From Acidimicrobiales bacterium (GTDB lineage Bacteria; Actinomycetota; Acidimicrobiia; Acidimicrobiales; UBA8190), in assembly GCA_035531755.1 (NCBI GenBank), contig DATKSK010000017.1, forward strand, positions 1-56,651: 56,651 nucleotides of DNA, written 5' to 3'. Shown here in pieces: positions 22,127 to 32,138 of the stretch. Under the pieces are notes generated by a model. It made no database searches. It had not been told where the DNA came from and was given only the letters and a program-made list of their open reading frames with translations. The translations under genes and the position numbers were made by a program. Numbering within the stretch: position 1 is the stretch's first letter; every line of letters begins with the position of its first letter.

Positions 22127-23008
22127 ATGCAGATCGGCGTGGTCTTCCCCCAGACCGAGATCGGCGGCGACGTGGGCGCCGTGCGGGCCTATGCCCGGGG
22201 CGTGGAGGAGGCGGGGTACGCCCACCTCGTCGCCTACGACCACGTGGTGGGCGCCGACCCGGTCGCCCATCCCGGATGGAACGGCCCCTACGACGTGGAC
22301 TCCACGTTCCACGAGCCCTTCGTGCTGTTCGGGTTCCTGGCCGGCATCACCCGGCTGGAGCTCGTGACCGGGATCGTCATCCTGCCGCAGCGCCAGACCG
22401 CCCTGGTGGCCAAGCAGGCAGCCGAGGTCGACCTGCTCACCGCCGGCCGGTTCCGGCTCGGCGTGGGCCTCGGCTGGAACGCGGTGGAGTACGAGGCGCT
22501 GGGCAAGGACTTCACCGACCGGGGACGGCGGGTCGAGGGCCAGGTCGCGCTGCTCCGGCGGCTGTGGACCGAGCGTGCCGTCACCGTCCACGGCCCCGAC
22601 GAGCAGGTGACCGGCGCCGGCATCGCGCCCTTGCCGGTGCAGCGCCCCATCCCCGTGTGGTTCGGGGCGGCGTCGCCCCCGGCCTATCGCCGGGCCGGTC
22701 GGCTCGGCGACGGCTGGATGCCGCTGGTGCCACCCGGGCCCAAGCTCGACGAGGCGAAGGAGATCCTCGAGCAGGCGGCCCGGGCCGCCGGGCGGGACCC
22801 GGCCGCCCTCGGCATGGAAGGCCGCGTCAACTGGGGGGACGGCGGCGTGGCGCGGGCGCTCGACCATCTCGGCCGGTGGCGCGCGGCGGGGGCCACCCAC
22901 CTGTCGGTGAACACCATGGGGGCCGGCCTGGCGTCGGTGGACGAGCACGTGCGCGTCCTGGCGGAAGTGTCCGAGGCCTTCGGGCTCGGACGGTCCGCGC
23001 CCGGCTGA
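22127..23008 (+). CDS. LLM class flavin/F420-dependent oxidoreductase
   Basis: A 293-residue TIM-barrel oxidoreductase of the luciferase-like family. The N-terminus MQIGVVFPQTEIGGD, then YDHVVGADP, LVTGIVILPQRQTALVAKQ, and the cofactor-binding GRFRLGVGLGWNAVEYEALG are typical of the TIGR03619-like actinobacterial F420 group. AGAGGA precedes the ATG by 2-7 nt. The substrate is unknown; the choice of F420 over FMN is inferred from the family in actinobacteria. Divergent from lhr and possibly co-transcribed with the PAS gene downstream. Confidence 0.88.
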   Translation: MQIGVVFPQTEIGGDVGAVRAYARGVEEAGYAHLVAYDHVVGADPVAHPGWNGPYDVDSTFHEPFVLFGFLAGITRLELVTGIVILPQRQTALVAKQAAEVDLLTAGRFRLGVGLGWNAVEYEALGKDFTDRGRRVEGQVALLRRLWTERAVTVHGPDEQVTGAGIAPLPVQRPIPVWFGAASPPAYRRAGRLGDGWMPLVPPGPKLDEAKEILEQAARAAGRDPAALGMEGRVNWGDGGVARALDHLGRWRAAGATHLSVNTMGAGLASVDEHVRVLAEVSEAFGLGRSAPG

Positions 23009-23134
23009 CGGCGCCGGCCGGGGCGGTCGTCCGCCCCCCGTCCGTTGGTGCACGCGGGCGGCGCAGGCGGGTACCGTCGGGCTCCACCGGGGCCACACGG
23101 GCCCGGGGCCCGCCGAGACCAGGAGCCCGCCGCC

Positions 23135-23545
23135 TTGAGCACCTCCGACATGCCCTCCCTGGAGATCCCCGACGAGGTCCTCGCGGCTGTCCCCGAGTAC
23201 GCGAGCAACGAGCAGGTCGTCGTGATCGTGGACTTCCAGGGGGTCGTCCTCGGGATGAACAAGGCCGCCGAGGCGCTGTTCAAGATGGAGAGCGCCGACA
23301 TCGCCGGCGAGTTCGTCGAGATGCTCGTCCCCTCGGGCAAGCGCTGGGGCCACCAGGCCTACCGGCGCGGCTACCTGGTCGAGCCCCGCGACCGCGAGAT
23401 GGACCCGGGTCTGTACCCCGAGGCCGAGACGGCGGAGGGTGAAATCGTCCCCATCGTGGGCCGGCTCCAACCCGTGCACGTCGACGGCAAGCTCTTCGTG
23501 GCCGCCCACCTGACCGTCGACGACGCCCCCCGTCCCACGGACTGA
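23135..23545 (+). CDS. PAS domain protein
   Basis: A 136-residue stand-alone PAS sensor. The core EQVVVIVDFQGVVLGMNKAA, then ALFKMESADIAGEFVEML and the hydrophobic strand FVAAHLTVDD form a single PAS fold without a kinase, cyclase or DNA-binding domain. It probably binds a small ligand or a partner protein. AGGAG at 23121-23125 supports the TTG at 23135; an ATG 15 nt further in is the alternative. Confidence 0.8.
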   Translation: MSTSDMPSLEIPDEVLAAVPEYASNEQVVVIVDFQGVVLGMNKAAEALFKMESADIAGEFVEMLVPSGKRWGHQAYRRGYLVEPRDREMDPGLYPEAETAEGEIVPIVGRLQPVHVDGKLFVAAHLTVDDAPRPTD

Positions 23546-23603
23546 CGCTCGCCCGGGCCGGCCGTGGGCCGGCCCCGACCTGCCTCCCGTCCCGACCTCG
23601 GCC

Positions 23604-23670
23604 CCGGATCGGCCCCGGCCCTCGGCCCGATCCGGTCCCCCGGCGCCGGATCGGCCCCGGCCCTCGGCCC
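23604..23670. repeat. Two direct copies of a 25-bp repeat upstream of lon
   Basis: Identical 25-bp segments at 23604-23628 and 23646-23670, 42 bp apart start to start, in the gap before lon. The surrounding CCGGCCCC-rich sequence continues to about 23690. It may be low-complexity sequence or a regulator site. Confidence 0.75.
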
Positions 23671-23785
23671 CCGGCCCCCGGCCCCGGTCGATCCGACCGG
23701 GAATCCCGGTACCCTCCGATTGGTTGTGATTGCAACGATTCAGGCGCGCCCTCCCCGGGCGTGGCCGGGCGGGAGAAGGACCGAC

Positions 23786-26200
<2,415 letters not shown>

Positions 26201-26218
26201 GGACGGCCGTCGACCCGA

Positions 26219-26249
26219 CACGGCGCGTCGGCGATGCCGGCGCGCCGTG
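26219..26249 (+). terminator. Hairpin terminator of lon
   Basis: A 14-bp stem (26219-26232 with 26236-26249, one G.U pair) closed by a 3-nt loop, starting 19 nt after the lon stop. No U-tract follows. Confidence 0.6.
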
Positions 26250-26335
26250 CCGTCTGCCTGTCACCGATCGGTCACACGGCGTTCAGCGTGCGCCCGTCCC
26301 CAGGCACGGCGATACCCACACGGCGTGCACCGATA

Positions 26336-26353
26336 ATCCACAGCGTTGTGGAT
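26336..26353. promoter_or_regulatory. Inverted pair of DnaA-box-like heptamers
   Basis: ATCCACA and TGTGGAT form a perfect inverted repeat around a 4-nt centre. With its flanks the left arm reads TAATCCACA, one mismatch from TTATCCACA. It is a possible DnaA or other palindrome-binding protein site; function is unproven. Confidence 0.35.
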
Positions 26354-26586
26354 GTCGTGCGGATATCTCCGGACCCGCGTGCGCGTCGTTCACGCGCGAT
26401 GCCGCCCGGGCGTCGGCCGCGGAAGTGTCCACCCGTGGTGACAACCCGTCGCCACGTCAGGGTGTCACCCGATGTTGACTTGCGGCGGTCCCGGGTCCTC
26501 GCGCCAGCCGGGCGTTTCCGGCCGGAGCCGCCCGGCTGGGCGGGACCGGGCGCCTGGTCGCCGTCGAGAGGCGCGGGGCCGGCGGT

Positions 26587-27816
26587 TCAGCGGAGGTCGA
26601 AGGCCACCTTGATGGCGCCGCTCGTGCCCTGGTCCGCCAGCACCGAGAAGGCCTCGCGCCAGTCCTCGAGCCGGAAGGTGTGGGTGAGCAGGCCCGTCAG
26701 GTCCACACGTCCCTGGGCGGCCAGGTCGAGGAAGTGGGTGATGCCGTGCTTGCGCACGCCGTCGACCTCCTCGACGCCGAAGGCGTTGGAGCCGACCCAG
26801 GTGATCTCCTTGAAGTAGAGCGGTGAGTACTCCCAGCGCGCCGGCGCGTGGACCCCGCTCTTCACGAGCGTCCCCCGGGCCTTCAACAGGCGGACGCCGA
26901 CCTCGAAGGTCTCCGGCTTGCCGATGGTATCGTAGACGACGTCGATGCCGCCGGGGTGTGCCATGGGCAGGCCCTCGCCCACGGGTCGGAGCACGCCACC
27001 GGACCAATCGGCCACCGCCTCGATGAGCGCCTGGCGGGGCTCGGGCGTGAACACCGTCGCCCCCAGGCGCCGGGCCAGCGCCGCCTGCGCCTCGAAGCGC
27101 GCCACCACCGCCACCTCGACGTCGGGGTACAGCGTCCGGAGGATGGCGGTGGCGGTCGTGCCGAGGGCCCCGGCGCCGTAGACGAGGGCGCGGCCGCCGG
27201 GCGCCGGTGGATGGCGCGTCACCGAGTGCAACGAGACCGCGAACGGGTCGGCGAAGACGGCGACCTCGTCGGGGACCCCGTCGGGGACGGGGATGAGCAT
27301 GGAGTGGTGGGCGGGGAAGTACTCGGCGAACCCTCCCGGCGCGTCCTTGCACGTCCCGGTGTGGATGCCCGCCGCCAGGCTCCCCTCGGTGAAGTGCCAA
27401 CAGAGGCTGTAGTCACCGGCCGCGCACGACGGGCACACCGGGTCGATGCCGCGGGGCCCGCACGACAACCACGGGTTGAGGACGACGCGCCGGCCGACCT
27501 CGAGGCTCTCGGCCCCGGGGCCGACCTCGGCCACGTCGGCCACCACCTCGTGGCCGAGGACGGTGGGGAACGTGAAGAGGTTCGACAGCGGGCTGTCCGA
27601 ATTGCCCTCGCCGAAATCCATGAAGACCTGTTTGGCCTCGGAACCGCAGATCCCCGTCATGCGGGTCTTGGCCATGGCCCATCCCGGGCGCTCGGGCCGG
27701 GGCTGCTCGAGGTCGACGAGCTTCATGGGGGTCCGGGCCAGTCCCATGAGCAGCGGGTTGGTGTCGTCGGGCGGCGTCCACGGCTCGGGCCGCACGCCGT
27801 AGAGGAGACCCTTCAC
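26587..27816 (-). CDS. Zinc-binding dehydrogenase (MDR family)
   Basis: A 409-residue medium-chain dehydrogenase. The catalytic zinc Cys and the following region show MTGICGSEAKQV and VLGHEVVADV. The zinc-lobe Cys residues are spread over CGPRGIDPVCPSCAAGDYSLC. The nucleotide site is VYGAGALGTTATAIL. It is longer than the 5812 dehydrogenase because of inserts at about 55-70 and near the end of the nucleotide domain. It starts 3 nt after the PIG-L gene stop and is the last gene of that operon. The alcohol or aldehyde substrate is unknown. Confidence 0.88.
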   Translation of the reverse strand: MKGLLYGVRPEPWTPPDDTNPLLMGLARTPMKLVDLEQPRPERPGWAMAKTRMTGICGSEAKQVFMDFGEGNSDSPLSNLFTFPTVLGHEVVADVAEVGPGAESLEVGRRVVLNPWLSCGPRGIDPVCPSCAAGDYSLCWHFTEGSLAAGIHTGTCKDAPGGFAEYFPAHHSMLIPVPDGVPDEVAVFADPFAVSLHSVTRHPPAPGGRALVYGAGALGTTATAILRTLYPDVEVAVVARFEAQAALARRLGATVFTPEPRQALIEAVADWSGGVLRPVGEGLPMAHPGGIDVVYDTIGKPETFEVGVRLLKARGTLVKSGVHAPARWEYSPLYFKEITWVGSNAFGVEEVDGVRKHGITHFLDLAAQGRVDLTGLLTHTFRLEDWREAFSVLADQGTSGAIKVAFDLR

Positions 27817-27819
27817 CGC

Positions 27820-28611
27820 TCAGACCATGTCCGTGAGCCGTTCCCACCCCGCCGGGGGTGGGGCGAGCCGCCAGAACTGCTCGGGGACGTTCGCATCGAG
27901 CCGCTCCCCCAAGGCGTGATCGCGCTGCAAGGGCGCGACCTGGCTCTTGTAGAACTCGATGGCGGCGCGCTTGCGCGCCATGTCGGGGTCGACGGGCACG
28001 ACCGCCGGTGTGGGCCACAGGCCGCTCAGGAACAGCTTGGCCACCCGCCAGGCGAGGATGCCCGGGATGTGCTTGTAGCCGTGGTCCTCGTACAAGAACC
28101 ACGCCGGCGGCGCCGCCGAACCCGCGAGCGCGGCGCGCGCCAGGAGCCCGGCGTCGTGGGTCAACGCGTGGTCGGGGTTGGCGAGGCCCATGGGGAGGAA
28201 GACCGCCGTGGGGGAGGCGCCGGCGATGGCCTGCTCGAGGGCGGGCGCCACCTGCTCGGGCCGGGGCCGCAGGTCCTTGGCGAGGTACTGGTGGTCGGCG
28301 AATTCGAGCCATACCGGCGTCGCCCCCAGGTACGCCATGGCGGCCCGGTCCTCCTCGCGCCGCATCGCCACCACGTCGTCACCGGCCTCGAAGCCGCCGC
28401 AGGCGTCCCACGAGGTGGGCTCATCGGGGTATGCGGGGGGCCGCCCGCCGAGGACGGTGACGACGGTGGTGCCCGGGTGGCGGTCGATCAGGTGGGCGGC
28501 GCCGAGGACGGCGTCGTCGAAATGGGGCGACACCACCAGGATGCGGGCGAGCACCCCGGGCTCGACGAGACCCCAGGAGACCCCCTGGACGTTGCCCGTG
28601 TCCGACGCCAT
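27820..28611 (-). CDS. PIG-L family deacetylase
   Basis: A 263-residue zinc-dependent N-deacetylase of the LmbE/PIG-L family (MshB, Mca and natural-product deacetylases). The zinc motif is SPHFDDAVLGAAH (PHxDD), with a further ligand in GLANPDHALTHDAG. The family acts on N-acetyl-glucosaminyl or mycothiol-type conjugates; the neighbouring dehydrogenase suggests a small metabolic pathway rather than mycothiol synthesis. The ATG at 28611 has TACGGT exactly 7 nt upstream on the minus strand and so begins a leaderless transcript. Confidence 0.88.
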   Translation of the reverse strand: MASDTGNVQGVSWGLVEPGVLARILVVSPHFDDAVLGAAHLIDRHPGTTVVTVLGGRPPAYPDEPTSWDACGGFEAGDDVVAMRREEDRAAMAYLGATPVWLEFADHQYLAKDLRPRPEQVAPALEQAIAGASPTAVFLPMGLANPDHALTHDAGLLARAALAGSAAPPAWFLYEDHGYKHIPGILAWRVAKLFLSGLWPTPAVVPVDPDMARKRAAIEFYKSQVAPLQRDHALGERLDANVPEQFWRLAPPPAGWERLTDMV

Positions 28612-28618
28612 GGACCGG

Positions 28619-28624
28619 ACCGTA
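28619..28624 (-). promoter_or_regulatory. -10 box of PIG-L gene (leaderless type)
   Basis: TACGGT on the minus strand, 7 nt before the ATG at 28611. The hexamer is the same as in the 29-bp repeats at 36161-36276. Confidence 0.45.
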
Positions 28625-28691
28625 GCGCGCCGCGGTCGGCCCGTGGCGGCCGGTCGGCCGCGGTCAGCTCGTGGCGGCCGGTCGGCCGAGG

Positions 28692-29105
28692 TCAGCTCGA
28701 GAGCGGCCGGTCGCCACCCGGCGATGCACCCGGCGGACGGGGCACGACCGTCCGCCGCTGCAAGCGCCAACCGTCGGCCCCGCGCACGACCACGTCGCGA
28801 TACTCGCCCGAGCGCGTCCGCCCGTCGCCCATGACCACGAGGTACTTGCACCGGACGCGCGCCCGGCCGTCGGCGTCGGCCCGGATGACGACGTTGGTCG
28901 TGAGATGCGACACCGGGTGGTCGAGATTCTCGAAGCAGGCGCGCAGCTGGGCCTCGCCTTTCGCCGTCCCCCGGCCGAAGGCCTGCAGGTCGAACTCGCC
29001 GTCGGCCGCGAACACCTCGCCGAGGCGATCCCAGCCGGCGTCGTCGACGATGTGCCCGTAGAGCGCCAACAGGTCCTGGACGGCGAGCATGTCGGTGGCG
29101 TCCAT
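28692..29105 (-). CDS. NTF2/SnoaL-like protein
   Basis: A 137-residue protein of the NTF2-like fold. MLAVQDLLALYGHIVDDAG, then LGEVFAADGEFDLQAFGRG and VSHLTTNVVIRAD are the usual pattern of the SnoaL_4 group, whose members act as small cyclases, isomerases, dehydratases or ligand binders. The His and Asp residues expected near the pocket (H18, D22) are present. Located 7 nt downstream of a shortened VOC gene and probably co-transcribed. One of three such genes in the window. Confidence 0.8.
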   Translation of the reverse strand: MDATDMLAVQDLLALYGHIVDDAGWDRLGEVFAADGEFDLQAFGRGTAKGEAQLRACFENLDHPVSHLTTNVVIRADADGRARVRCKYLVVMGDGRTRSGEYRDVVVRGADGWRLQRRTVVPRPPGASPGGDRPLSS

Positions 29106-29112
29106 GACGGCG

Positions 29113-29310
29113 TCAACAGCTCCCCGTGTTGCACAGGCAGAATTCGTTGCCCTCCGGGTCGGCCATCACGCTCCAGGTGCAGCCGTGCGAGGACACGACG
29201 TCGGGACTGCGGCGCGTGGTGCCCAGCGCGGCCGCCCAGAACGGCGCCAGCCCGTCGGGGTCGCGACTGTCGAGGACGAGGCCGATGTCCACCGCAGTCG
29301 TCACCGTCAC
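29113..29310 (-). CDS. Shortened VOC/glyoxalase-like protein
   Basis: A 65-residue protein that looks like a glyoxalase-like (VOC) domain with its middle missing. VDIGLVLDSRDPDGLAPFW is the usual start and WSVMADPEGNEFCLC the usual end of a domain of about 115 residues, here joined by only about 20 residues. The frame is intact, so it is an in-frame deletion remnant or a much reduced relative; the full beta-alpha module cannot form. One half could dimerise, but function is doubtful. Confidence 0.6.
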   Translation of the reverse strand: MTVTTAVDIGLVLDSRDPDGLAPFWAAALGTTRRSPDVVSSHGCTWSVMADPEGNEFCLCNTGSC

Positions 29311-29380
29311 CGCGCGCCTCCTGTCCGGGCCGGGGCCCCATCTTGCCCCCGCCCGGGCCGGCGGGTGAGCCGGCGCCGGT

Positions 29381-29427
29381 GGCGCTCAGCGAACGAGGCG
29401 CCGGCGGCGCTCAGCGAACGGGGCGCC
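29381..29427. repeat. Two 25-bp direct repeats
   Basis: GGCGCTCAGCGAACG is repeated at 29381-29395 and 29406-29420 with nearly identical flanks (25-bp period). The right copy contains the stop codon of the 53-residue gene. Confidence 0.7.
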
Positions 29428-29572
29428 GGGCCGCCCCCGCAGCCTGCGAGCGGCGCCGGTCGGGCCCCGGCTGCGGGACGTCCCACCCGGCGTCGGGGGC
29501 GTGTGCAGGCGGCCCGCCGATGGCCTCGTCGATCAGCCTGATGATCTCGTCGCACCGCTGTCCTGGGGTCAT
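29411..29572 (-). CDS. Small hypothetical protein, 53 aa
   Basis: A short open frame starting MTPGQRCDEIIRLIDEAIGG, then a Pro/Ala/Gly/Arg-rich C-terminus. It is supported by a strong ribosome site (AGGAGGCGGCG directly before the ATG at 29572). The first 20 residues look like an amphipathic helix with one Cys. No family recognised. It precedes the VOC/NTF2/PIG-L genes on the same strand. Confidence 0.5.
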   Translation of the reverse strand: MTPGQRCDEIIRLIDEAIGGPPAHAPDAGWDVPQPGPDRRRSQAAGAARRPVR

Positions 29573-29723
29573 CGCCGCCTCCTGATCGCCTGGCCTTGTT
29601 CACCTTGCGCCTGAGGACGTGGCCCGCTCCAGGGCCGTTGGTGCGTCCGGCCCGGGTCTTTCGTCCCGAGCGTGCGGCCGGCCGGCGCCTGACAGCGCAG
29701 GCTCGGTGTGACACCGTGGTCGC

Positions 29724-29948
29724 ATGTGCAGAAGCATCGTGACCCTGCGGGACCCCGAGCCGGCGTCGGACGCGGACGTACGGGCCGCTGCCTTGCAGTA
29801 CGTCAGGAAGGTGAGCGGCTACCGGGCGCCGTCGCGGGCCAACCAGGAGGTCTTCGAGCGTGCCGTCGACGAGATCGCCGGTGCCACCAGGGAACTGCTC
29901 GACGGGCTCGTGTCGAGGGCGTCCGCCCGCCCCGCCCGCCCCGCCTGA
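29724..29948 (+). CDS. DUF2277 family protein
   Basis: A 74-residue conserved small protein. The start MCRSIVTLRDPEPASDADV and the block AAALQYVRKVSGYRAPSRAN followed by VFERAVDEIA are the DUF2277 signature; the family has no assigned function and is common in actinobacteria. Single gene; its stop codon is inside a terminator hairpin shared with the convergent esterase gene. Confidence 0.92.
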   Translation: MCRSIVTLRDPEPASDADVRAAALQYVRKVSGYRAPSRANQEVFERAVDEIAGATRELLDGLVSRASARPARPA

Positions 29949-29965
29949 TTCGCCCGATCAGGCGG
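29941..29965. terminator. Bidirectional hairpin terminator
   Basis: A perfect 9-bp stem (29941-29949 with 29957-29965, CCGCCTGAT/ATCAGGCGG) with a 7-nt loop, placed between and overlapping two convergent stop codons. Confidence 0.6.
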
Positions 29966-29966
29966 A

Positions 29967-30938
29967 TCAGGCGGTGGCGCCCAGCGCGCGCACGAGGGCG
30001 CCGACCTGTTCGTCGAGGGCACGCCGGCCGAGCGCGCTCTGGGGGGCGATGATGTCGAACCCGTGGCAGGCTCCGGGGATGGTGTGCAGCTCCGTGGGAA
30101 CGCCCGCCTGCATGAGCCGGCGGGCGTAGTCGATGCCCTCGTCGCGCAGGGGGTCGAGCTCGGCGGTGAGGACGTACGCCGGCGGCAGGCCCGACAGGTC
30201 GGTCGCCCGGGCCGGGGCGGCGTAGGGGGAGACGTCGCCGCGGGCCGCGTCGTCGCCGAGGTAGTGGTCCCACATGTCCGCGTTGGAGCGGTTGGTCCAC
30301 AGTGGCGTGGTGTCGAAGGCGCGCATGGACGGCGTGTCCATGCGATCGTCGATCACGGGGTAATTGAGGAGCTGGAACGCGAGCGCCGGGCCGCCGGCGT
30401 CGCGTGCCGCCAACGCCACCGCCGCGGCCAGCGCCCCGCCGGCGCTGCTCCCCGCCACCCCGGTGCGGGTGGGGTCGAACCCGAGCTCGCCGGCGTGCGC
30501 CACGGCCCAGCCGAGGGCGGCGACGCAGTCGTCGACGGCGGCCGGGTAAGGGTCCTCGGGCGCCAGGCGGTAGTCCACCGACACCACCACGCACCCGGCG
30601 TCGGCCGCGTAGCGCAGGCAGCGGAGCTCCTCGGTGCGGGTGTCGCCCAGGACGAAGGCGCCCCCGTGGAAGAACACCAGCCCCGGGCGCGGTGTGTCGA
30701 CCGGGCCTACGGGCGTGTACACGCGGACGGGCACGTCGCCGCCACCGGCCGGGCCGGGGACCGGGCGGTCCGTCACCGAGACGCGCTCGTCGGTGGGGAG
30801 CGAACCACCTGTCGCCGCCAGGAGGTCGGTCGTGGAGCGCAGGAGGCGGACGACGTTCATGTCCCGGAGGTGCTCTCCGGGGTCCATGCCGACGGGGAAG
30901 GCGGCCAGGGCCTCGGCGAGCTCGGGGTCGAGCGCCAT
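29967..30938 (-). CDS. Alpha/beta hydrolase (HSL-type esterase)
   Basis: A 323-residue carboxylesterase of the hormone-sensitive lipase group. The oxyanion motif is FFHGGAFVLGD, the nucleophile is in AGSSAGGALA, the Asp is in VLTAELDPLRDEG and the His in PGACHGFD. It hydrolyses short-chain esters. It begins 2 nt after the stop of the LLM oxidoreductase, so the two are one operon and may act on the same compound, for example ester cleavage after a Baeyer-Villiger or hydroxylation step (inference). Confidence 0.92.
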   Translation of the reverse strand: MALDPELAEALAAFPVGMDPGEHLRDMNVVRLLRSTTDLLAATGGSLPTDERVSVTDRPVPGPAGGGDVPVRVYTPVGPVDTPRPGLVFFHGGAFVLGDTRTEELRCLRYAADAGCVVVSVDYRLAPEDPYPAAVDDCVAALGWAVAHAGELGFDPTRTGVAGSSAGGALAAAVALAARDAGGPALAFQLLNYPVIDDRMDTPSMRAFDTTPLWTNRSNADMWDHYLGDDAARGDVSPYAAPARATDLSGLPPAYVLTAELDPLRDEGIDYARRLMQAGVPTELHTIPGACHGFDIIAPQSALGRRALDEQVGALVRALGATA

Positions 30939-30940
30939 CG

Positions 30941-32047
30941 TCAGCGGTGGAAGTGGGGGATGACCTCTTTCCCCATGAGCTCGATGGTCTGCATGACGGC
31001 CTCGTGGGGAACCTTGTACGGGTTCACGAGGCAGAGCAGCAGGTCGATACCGGCCTCCTCGTACAAGGTGCACGTCCGTATGCAGTCCTCGGGCGTGCCG
31101 AGCACGCAGGCGTTGGCCTCCACCAGGTACTCCAGGGTCAACAGGTCGAGGGCTCCCTCGTCGTCGATCCTCTTCATGTCCGCTGCGTAGGAGTAGGAGC
31201 CGAGGTCCTGGTTGCGCTCGCTCATCCAGTCGGTCATCGAGGCGATGTGGCGGGCGCCGGCCTTCGGGTACCACTCAAAGGACTCGCGGGCCATGTCGTA
31301 GGCGGCCGCCTTGTCCGGCGCGCACAGCGCCATGGTGAAGGTGGCCGCCCGGTCGTTCACGAAGGCCCCGATCGGGTCGGTGCAGTTCGCCACGGCCTCG
31401 CGGTAGACGTCGACCTTCGTCTTCACCTCCGCCGGCGAGACGCCCACGGCGAAGGAGCACAGCCCGAGGCCCAGTGCGCCGACCTGGCGGTGCCCGTCCT
31501 CGCTGCTGGTGGCTCCCCAGATGGGCGGGTGGGGGCGCTGCAGCGGCTTCGGGTGCACGCGGCGCTTGGGCATCGACCAGTGCTGGCCGGCGAACTCGTA
31601 CTCGTCGTTGGTCCAGCACCCCACCACGTGGCCGATGGCCTCCTGCCACATGGCGCGGGTCTGGGCGGGGTCGACGCCGAAGCCTTCGAGCTCGGCACGC
31701 GTCGAGGAGCGGCCCGTGCCGAGGTCCACGCGACCGTCGGAGAGCAGGTCGAGCACGGCCACGGACTCCGCCGTGCGGACGGGGTGGTTGTAGGGGCCGG
31801 GCATGAGGCGCACGCCGTAGCCGATGCGGATGCGCTCGGTCATGGCCGCGATGGCGCCGTAGAGGACCTCGGGGTTCGAGCAGTGCGAGAACTCCGAGAG
31901 GAAGTGGTGCTCGACCGTCCAGAAGGCGTCCCACCCGTAGCGCTCACCCGCCAGGGCCTGCTCCAGGACGTTCTTGTAGGCCCGGTGCTCGCTGTCGGGG
32001 CCCCATGGCTGGGGGACCGGGATCTCGTAGAAGAGGGCGAACTGCAC
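30941..32047 (-). CDS. LLM class flavin-dependent oxidoreductase
   Basis: A 368-residue TIM-barrel flavin monooxygenase-like enzyme. ALFYEIPVPQPWG at the start, FWTVEHHFLSEFSHCSNPEV, then RIGYGVRLMPGPYNHPVR and LDLLSDGRVDLGTGRSST are typical of the bacterial luciferase-like group with FMN. The GTG at 32047 is used; an ATG 18 nt upstream is possible. It precedes an esterase in the same operon and diverges from an SDR gene across a region of 20-bp repeats. Confidence 0.88.
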   Translation of the reverse strand: MQFALFYEIPVPQPWGPDSEHRAYKNVLEQALAGERYGWDAFWTVEHHFLSEFSHCSNPEVLYGAIAAMTERIRIGYGVRLMPGPYNHPVRTAESVAVLDLLSDGRVDLGTGRSSTRAELEGFGVDPAQTRAMWQEAIGHVVGCWTNDEYEFAGQHWSMPKRRVHPKPLQRPHPPIWGATSSEDGHRQVGALGLGLCSFAVGVSPAEVKTKVDVYREAVANCTDPIGAFVNDRAATFTMALCAPDKAAAYDMARESFEWYPKAGARHIASMTDWMSERNQDLGSYSYAADMKRIDDEGALDLLTLEYLVEANACVLGTPEDCIRTCTLYEEAGIDLLLCLVNPYKVPHEAVMQTIELMGKEVIPHFHR

Positions 32048-32073
32048 GGGGCAGGGTCCTATCATCCTGCCCA

Positions 32074-32130
32074 CCGGACGACAAACCGCCCGCGGGACCG
32101 ACACACCGCCGGCGGGACCGACACACCAGG
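32074..32130. repeat. 20-bp tandem repeats in a divergent promoter region
   Basis: Two exact 16-bp cores GCGGGACCGACACACC (32092-32107 and 32112-32127), 20 bp apart, plus a degenerate third unit to the left. The spacing is two helical turns. They lie between the divergent LLM and SDR genes, so they are a candidate operator array. Confidence 0.7.
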
Positions 32131-32138
32131 GAGGGCGC

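Larger units (their letters stand above)
26201..26586. other. Convergent intergenic region with palindromes (386 nt)
   Basis: No gene is supported here, though both neighbours point inward. It contains the lon hairpin (26219-26249), a 10-bp palindrome ACCGATCGGT (26262-26271), a palindromic pair of DnaA-box-like 7-mers (26336-26353) and a CCAC/GTGG pair near 26430. Composition is less GC-rich than its neighbours. Confidence 0.5.

Noticed and set aside
26330-26342. dif site (XerC half match CCGATAATCCACA)
   Set aside because: The XerD half does not match the actinobacterial consensus as I remember it; only half of the site is similar, probably by chance.
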